A stretch of DNA of 44,964 nucleotides from assembly GCF_025917275.1 (NCBI RefSeq), contig NZ_JAOSHO010000007.1:1-44964 (forward strand). The letters are read 5' to 3'. Of this stretch, positions 40,403-44,964 are shown piece after piece; the stretch's first letter is position 1; every line of letters begins with the position of its first letter. The DNA comes from Pseudomonas agronomica (GTDB lineage Bacteria > Pseudomonadota > Gammaproteobacteria > Pseudomonadales > Pseudomonadaceae). The translations under genes were made by a program, and so were the position numbers. The notes below the pieces were generated by a model. That model saw only the letters and a list, made by a program, of their open reading frames with translations, did not search any database and had not been told where the DNA came from.

Positions 40403-41197
40403 ATGCGCGTAGCCCTTTACCAATGCCCACCGTTGCCCATGGACCCGGCCGGCAACCTGCAGCGCCTGCATCAGATCGCGCTGGAAGCCAGGGGCGCCGA
40501 TGTGCTGGTGGTGCCGGAGATGTTCCTCACCGGCTACAACATCGGGGTCGATGCGGTGAATGTACTGGCGGAGGTCTACAACGGCGAATGGGCGCAGCAA
40601 ATCGGCCGTATCGCCAAGGCGGCCGGCCTGGCGATTCTCTATGGCTACCCTGAACGCAGCGAAGACGGGCAGATCTACAACGCTGTCCAACTGATCGATG
40701 CCCACGGTGAACGCCTGGCCAACTACCGCAAGAGCCACCTGTTCGGTGACTTGGACCACACGATGTTCAGCGCCGGCGACGCGGCGTTGCCGATCGTGGA
40801 ACTCAACGGCTGGAAGCTCGGTTTCCTGATCTGCTATGACCTGGAGTTCCCGGAAAACGCGCGGCGCCTGGCACTGGCCGGCGCCGAACTGATCCTGGTG
40901 CCTACCGCCAACATGCAACCCTACGAGTTCATTGCCGATGTCACCGTGCGCGCACGGGCGATCGAGAACCAGTGCTTCGTCGCCTACGCCAATTATTGCG
41001 GCCACGAAGGGGAGTTGAAGTATTGCGGCCAGAGCAGCATTGCAGCACCGGACGGCAGCCGGCCGGCGTTGGCAGGCCTGGACGAAGCATTGATCGTGGG
41101 TGATCTCGATCGACAGTTGATCGATGATTCCCGCGCGGCCTACAACTACCTGCACGACCGTCGCCCCGCGCTTTATGGCGACTTGCCTAAACACTGA
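40403..41197 (+). CDS. davA: 5-aminopentanamidase DavA (nitrilase superfamily)
   Basis: Carbon-nitrogen hydrolase of 264 residues that releases ammonia from 5-aminopentanamide to give 5-aminovalerate. The catalytic triad is Glu39 (VVPEMFL), Lys110 (YRKSHLFGD) and Cys144 (LICYDLEFP). ATG 40403 has AAGGAG six bases upstream; TTG 40397 is unlikely. With davB it forms the first two steps of the 5-aminovalerate route of lysine breakdown. Its product is also taken up and sensed by the Agt system in P. aeruginosa. Confidence 0.93.
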   Translation: MRVALYQCPPLPMDPAGNLQRLHQIALEARGADVLVVPEMFLTGYNIGVDAVNVLAEVYNGEWAQQIGRIAKAAGLAILYGYPERSEDGQIYNAVQLIDAHGERLANYRKSHLFGDLDHTMFSAGDAALPIVELNGWKLGFLICYDLEFPENARRLALAGAELILVPTANMQPYEFIADVTVRARAIENQCFVAYANYCGHEGELKYCGQSSIAAPDGSRPALAGLDEALIVGDLDRQLIDDSRAAYNYLHDRRPALYGDLPKH

Positions 41198-41245
41198 TCC
41201 GGACTAATCCGCTAGCATGAGCGCATCCCCATCCTGGAAGCGCTC

Positions 41246-43687
41246 ATGCCGGTCCCCGATCCCCTCCGCCCCCACATTGAAACCCTGGCCAACGGCTTGC
41301 TGGTGACATTGCGTCATGTTCCCGGCCTCAAGCGCAGCGCCGCGGTGTTGCGGGTGGCAGCCGGCAGCCATGATGCACCCGAAGCCTGGCCGGGACTGGC
41401 GCATTTTCTCGAGCATCTTTTCTTCCTGGGGACAGAACGCTTTCCTACCGGCCAGCACCTGATGGCCTACGTGCAAGGTCACGGTGGGCAAATCAATGCG
41501 CGCACCAACGAACGCACCACCGACTTTTTCCTGGAGTTGCCACCGGCAGCCCTGCCCGGCGGACTGGAACGGTTGGCCGACATGCTCGTCCATCCGCGCC
41601 TGGACGAAAACGATCAATTACGCGAACGTGAGGTCCTCCACGCTGAATTCATTGCCTGGTCCCAGGACGCAGCGGCCCAGCGGCAGATCGCCTTGTACGA
41701 AGGGTTGGCGGTGAATCACCCGCTGCGCGGCTTTCATGCGGGCAATCGCGACAGCCTTGGCGTATCGCAGCCGGAATTCCAAACGGCACTGCGGGATTTC
41801 TACCAGTGTTTCTATCAGAGCGGCCAAATGACCCTGAGCCTGGCCGGCCCGCAGGACGTCGAAGCCTTGCGAACCCTGGCCATTCAATTCAGTGAGCACG
41901 TGCCCACCCATGAAGTAGCGATCCGGCAGGCACCGCCGAGGCTCATGGCGTCCGCCGACGCCAGTTATCAGCAGACGCGCAAAGGCGGCCTCGACTTGCT
42001 GTTCGCCTTCGAACACCTGCCCGCCGCCTCGCCCCGAGCCCTGGATTTCCTGTGCCACTGGCTGAACGACCCCAAGCCTGGCGGCTTGCTCGCGGCACTG
42101 CGCCAGCAAGGCCTGGCTGACAGCCTCAAGGCTACCGCGCTGTATGAATTTTCCGGCCAAGCGCTGCTGCATATCGAACTCAAGCTCGACAACGGACAAA
42201 CACCCACCGATAGCCGACCGTTGCTGCGCGATTGGCTGGGCTTTTTTGCCGCCCAGGACGACTGGGCATCACTGCGCCAGGCATACACCACGCTTCGGCA
42301 ACGTCAGCAAGAGACCGCGACCGCCTGGCAGCTGGCCCGCTGGGACTGCGAAGGACGCGAAGGTCCGCTGTCGGAAAACGACTTGATACGCCTCAGGGAA
42401 ATCCTCAGGCAACTGCACCCTGTGGATAACGTCGCCGGGCAATGGCTCGTGCCAGCGCCCAACCCATTTCTGCAAACCATCGGAGAACCACCCCGCGCCG
42501 GTTTGATCCGCGGCCAGACCAGCGCCCACCGTGGCTTGCGCACATTTGCCCAGGATCGCAGCCGGGGCCGTCGGGAGCGCTCGCCCCTGCAGTTCAGCCA
42601 GGCATTGCCGGATACCTCGCCTGAAGGTGCGGTGTACCTGCGCTGGCAATGGCCGGCACAAGTACCGCTCAGTCTGAAATCCAGGCTTGATCGGCAGTTG
42701 GCGGACTTGCAGGAAGATGCCCGGCAGGCCGGTGTCGACATCGCCTTTGAACCCAGCGGCCAGCAATGGCTATTGAAACTGGTCGGCTTGCAGGCGCCGA
42801 TGCCGTTGGTCCTTGAGCACTTCCTGGCGAAGCTGGGACAGCCACTGCCGCCCGGCCCGGCCCGGGACGACGCGCCGCTGATACCGATCCGACAGCTATT
42901 GCGCGAATTGCCGAATCATTGTCAGCAAACCCCACGGCCATCCTCGCAACCTTTACCCGACAGCGATCAAGGCGCCTGGGCAAACGCCCACTGGGACGGT
43001 TTGGCCGTCGGTCTGTCGGCAGCCACCCAGGCCGCCATCGGTCCCGTATTGGCGCGAGTCCCTGGCATCGCCCGAGAGCAAGCTGCGACAACGAGCGTGC
43101 CTGCGCCGATGCGTCGCTGGCATTCGCTCCAGACCCAAGGCGACGAACAGGCCGTGCTGCTGTTCTGTCCCACGCCAACCCAGGATTTGATCGACGAAGC
43201 CGCGTGGCGCCTGCTGGCCCATCTGGGCCAAGCCCCGTACTACCAACGCCTGCGGGTCGAGTTGCAGTTGGGCTATGCGGTGTTCAGTGGCTTGAAACAG
43301 ATCGACGGCCGGACCGGCTTGTTGCTGGGCGCGCAATCCCCCGCGGCGTCGGCGGCGCAGTTGGTCGAGCATATGGAGCAGTTCCTGGGCGGCTTGGTGG
43401 CGCTGATCGAGCAGATTGACGATGCGACCCTGGCCAGCCAACGACAAGCCCTGGGCAGCCAGTTGCAAAGTACCGTGCTGCCGGTTGCCCAGGTCGCCGA
43501 AGTGCTCTGGCAAGGCAAGCTGGCCGGTCGTCCATCGGACTACCTTCAACAGTTACCCGACGCCATAACAGCTATCACGCGCAGACAATTGATCGACGCG
43601 GCCCAGCGCCTGGCCGACGCCCATGGCGGACGGTATTGCCTGAGCAACGCGCCGTGTCCGGGAATGCCTTGGCAAGCGGGGCATTGA
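41246..43687 (+). CDS. pqqF: PqqF, M16-type zinc peptidase of PQQ biosynthesis
   Basis: Insulinase-like protease of 813 residues. The inverted zinc motif HFLEH is at 53-57 (LAHFLEHLFFLGTERFP), with the second-ligand region REREVLHAEF at about 127-136. A central domain and a C-terminal inactive M16-like half follow (PYYQRLRVELQLGYAVFSGLKQ). It probably cleaves the modified PqqA peptide. It lies upstream of pqqA as in other fluorescens-group strains; a shared start for pqqABCDE lies in the 157 bases between. Confidence 0.92.
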   Translation: MPVPDPLRPHIETLANGLLVTLRHVPGLKRSAAVLRVAAGSHDAPEAWPGLAHFLEHLFFLGTERFPTGQHLMAYVQGHGGQINARTNERTTDFFLELPPAALPGGLERLADMLVHPRLDENDQLREREVLHAEFIAWSQDAAAQRQIALYEGLAVNHPLRGFHAGNRDSLGVSQPEFQTALRDFYQCFYQSGQMTLSLAGPQDVEALRTLAIQFSEHVPTHEVAIRQAPPRLMASADASYQQTRKGGLDLLFAFEHLPAASPRALDFLCHWLNDPKPGGLLAALRQQGLADSLKATALYEFSGQALLHIELKLDNGQTPTDSRPLLRDWLGFFAAQDDWASLRQAYTTLRQRQQETATAWQLARWDCEGREGPLSENDLIRLREILRQLHPVDNVAGQWLVPAPNPFLQTIGEPPRAGLIRGQTSAHRGLRTFAQDRSRGRRERSPLQFSQALPDTSPEGAVYLRWQWPAQVPLSLKSRLDRQLADLQEDARQAGVDIAFEPSGQQWLLKLVGLQAPMPLVLEHFLAKLGQPLPPGPARDDAPLIPIRQLLRELPNHCQQTPRPSSQPLPDSDQGAWANAHWDGLAVGLSAATQAAIGPVLARVPGIAREQAATTSVPAPMRRWHSLQTQGDEQAVLLFCPTPTQDLIDEAAWRLLAHLGQAPYYQRLRVELQLGYAVFSGLKQIDGRTGLLLGAQSPAASAAQLVEHMEQFLGGLVALIEQIDDATLASQRQALGSQLQSTVLPVAQVAEVLWQGKLAGRPSDYLQQLPDAITAITRRQLIDAAQRLADAHGGRYCLSNAPCPGMPWQAGH

Positions 43688-43775
43688 TCGTTACCGCCCC
43701 TGCAACGAGCTTTCTCAAAGAATCGCGGCGAACGAATTTGTCAGATTTAGTAACATAGCCGACCAAGCATCTGAA

Positions 43776-43807
43776 CACCTCCGAACGGAGGTGGACTATA
43801 TATATAG
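43776..43807 (+). promoter_or_regulatory. Hairpin plus AT palindrome upstream of pqqA
   Basis: CACCTCC-GAAC-GGAGGTG (43776-43793) is a perfect 7-bp inverted repeat, followed at once by the 12-base palindrome CTATATATATAG (43796-43807), ending 37 bases before pqqA. It may hold the -10 or an operator for the pqq operon; a TTGTCA lies at 43738-43743. Confidence 0.5.
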
Positions 43808-43844
43808 ATCCTAACTGTCCCATCCCAACCAAAGGAGTATTCCC

Positions 43845-43919
43845 ATGTCCTGGTCCAAACCCGCATATATCGATCTGCGTATCGGCTTCGAAGTCACCAT
43901 GTACTTCGCCAGCCGTTGA
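43845..43919 (+). CDS. pqqA: PqqA, precursor peptide of pyrroloquinoline quinone
   Basis: A 24-codon gene, too short for most gene finders. It encodes [20 protein letters not shown] followed by FASR. Glu16 and Tyr20, the residues fused to make PQQ, are in the conserved E-V-T-M-Y motif. A good AAAGGAG ribosome site is at 43831-43837. It lies between pqqF and pqqB; PqqE and PqqD then cross-link the two side chains, and PqqF-type proteolysis frees them. Confidence 0.96.
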   Translation: MSWSKPAYIDLRIGFEVTMYFASR

Positions 43920-43946
43920 TAGCTGCAGGCGGTAGTACGCAACACC

Positions 43947-43977
43947 ACGCCTCGGTCATCCGGGGCGTTTTTATTTT
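43947..43977 (+). terminator. Hairpin with T-run between pqqA and pqqB
   Basis: ACGCCTCGG pairs with CCGGGGCGT (one G-U), loop TCAT, then TTTTATTTT. It looks like a leaky terminator that lets pqqA be made in excess over pqqB and the later genes. Confidence 0.8.
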
Positions 43978-43998
43978 CGGTTTGCAGATGGAGCGGCC

Positions 43999-44910
43999 AT
44001 GTTCGTCCAGATTCTAGGTTCCGCCGCCGGCGGGGGTTTCCCCCAGTGGAACTGCAACTGCGCCAATTGCGCAGGTTTTCGCAACGGCAGCCTGCGGGCC
44101 CAGGCGCGTACCCAGTCGTCCATCGCGATTTCCGATGACGGCGTGAGCTGGGTGTTGTGCAACGCCTCACCGGACATCCGCGCCCAACTCCAGGGTTTCG
44201 CCCCGATGCAGCCTGGCCGGGCCCTGCGGGATACCGGCATCGGCGCGATCATCCTGATGGACAGCCAGATCGATCACACCACCGGCCTTCTCAGCCTGCG
44301 CGAAGGCTGCCCGCACCAGGTCTGGTGCACCGACATGGTCCATGAAGACCTGAGCACTGGCTTCCCGCTGTTCAACATGCTGACCCACTGGAACGGCGGG
44401 CTGAGTTGGAACCGCATCGAACTCGACCAGAGCTTCACCATCGCCGCCTGCCCGAACCTGCGCTTTACCCCACTGCCCCTGCGCAGCGCCGCACCGCCCT
44501 ATTCGCCGCACCGCTTCGACCCGCATCCGGGCGACAACATCGGGCTGATCGTCGAAGACCTGCGCACCGGCGGCAAGCTGTTCTACGCCCCAGGCCTGGG
44601 CAAGGTCGACGAGTCGTTGCTACAGATCATGGCAAGCAGCGATTGCCTGTTGGTGGACGGCACGATGTGGGACGACGATGAAATGCAGCGCCGCGGCGTC
44701 GGCACCCGCACCGGCCGGGAAATGGGCCACCTGGCGCAGAACGGCCCCGGCGGCATGCTTGAAGTGCTGGAGCAACTGCCTGAGCAGCGCAAGGTCCTTA
44801 TCCATATCAACAACACCAACCCGATCCTCGATGAAGATTCGCCCGAGCGGGCCGAGCTGGTGCGCAGGAACGTCGAAGTGGCTTTCGACGGGATGAGTAT
44901 CGAGTTGTAG
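43999..44910 (+). CDS. pqqB: PqqB, metallo-hydrolase-fold PQQ biosynthesis protein
   Basis: Protein of 303 residues with a metallo-beta-lactamase-like fold. Its N-terminus [24 protein letters not shown] has the CxCxxC metal site; [11 protein letters not shown] and GTMWDDDEM are further motifs. It oxidises/hydroxylates the cross-linked intermediate in PQQ synthesis. It is followed at the window edge by the REP at about 44944; pqqC is presumably beyond it. Confidence 0.93.
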   Translation: MFVQILGSAAGGGFPQWNCNCANCAGFRNGSLRAQARTQSSIAISDDGVSWVLCNASPDIRAQLQGFAPMQPGRALRDTGIGAIILMDSQIDHTTGLLSLREGCPHQVWCTDMVHEDLSTGFPLFNMLTHWNGGLSWNRIELDQSFTIAACPNLRFTPLPLRSAAPPYSPHRFDPHPGDNIGLIVEDLRTGGKLFYAPGLGKVDESLLQIMASSDCLLVDGTMWDDDEMQRRGVGTRTGREMGHLAQNGPGGMLEVLEQLPEQRKVLIHINNTNPILDEDSPERAELVRRNVEVAFDGMSIEL

Positions 44911-44942
44911 GAAGGGCTGAACGACTGCGGGGGACCAGCGGG

Positions 44943-44964
44943 CCTCATCGCGAGCAAGCTCGCT
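44943..44964. repeat. Partial REP sequence at the window edge
   Basis: CCTCATCGCGAGCAAGCTCGCT is one arm of the same REP family as the element at 38447-38536, cut by the window end. It lies just after pqqB. Confidence 0.8.

Overview
The window is a chromosomal segment from a Pseudomonas, most likely of the P. fluorescens complex. The evidence is the gene order, which follows the P. aeruginosa block around rpoD-dnaG-rpsU-tsaD...prkA...apaGH-pdxA-surA-lptD-amgK-murU, together with GC-rich codon use, fluorescens-type REP hairpins, and lysine (davBA) and PQQ (pqq) genes. No insertion sequence, prophage, CRISPR array or rRNA is visible.

Layout. 28-6017: a ligand-binding sensor kinase (AgtS-like), a DUF3530 protein, a DjlA-type co-chaperone, and the cell-wall recycling pair murU-amgK. 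6148-13770: lptD-surA-pdxA-rsmA as an overlapping gene chain, then apaG-apaH-glpE. 14071-18930: the stress trio prkA-yeaH-spoVR. 18995-22779: cca, folK-folB, plsY and tsaD. 22979-27547: the rpsU-dnaG-rpoD macromolecular synthesis block, in which the yqeY gene usual in pseudomonads is not found. 27670-31505: an RmcA-like multi-PAS GGDEF-EAL protein and a tRNA with anticodon CAU.

The accessory part begins at 31565. A leftward operon encodes a 90-residue secreted Cys4 DUF2282 peptide, a DUF692/MNIO enzyme, a DUF2063 partner and a DoxX protein. Together these form a bufferin-type RiPP (metal-binding peptide) locus. It is divergent from an ECF sigma factor and an NrsF-type (DUF1109) membrane anti-sigma factor. 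Both directions carry the same promoter-like motif, TGTAACC-N16-CGAACTAC. In front of the peptide gene it sits as expected. In front of the sigma gene its -10 part falls inside the first codons of the predicted ORF. A large unrecognised membrane-anchored protein with an unclear 5' end follows the anti-sigma gene.

37969-41197 holds an Lrp-type regulator, a REPIN and davBA (lysine to 5-aminovalerate). 41246-44910 holds pqqF, the 24-codon pqqA and pqqB. The window ends inside another REP sequence.

Functional links that can be inferred: davBA makes 5-aminovalerate, a compound the AgtS system of P. aeruginosa responds to. The ECF/NrsF pair probably controls the bufferin operon. All function calls rest on reading motifs and gene order; no database search was run.
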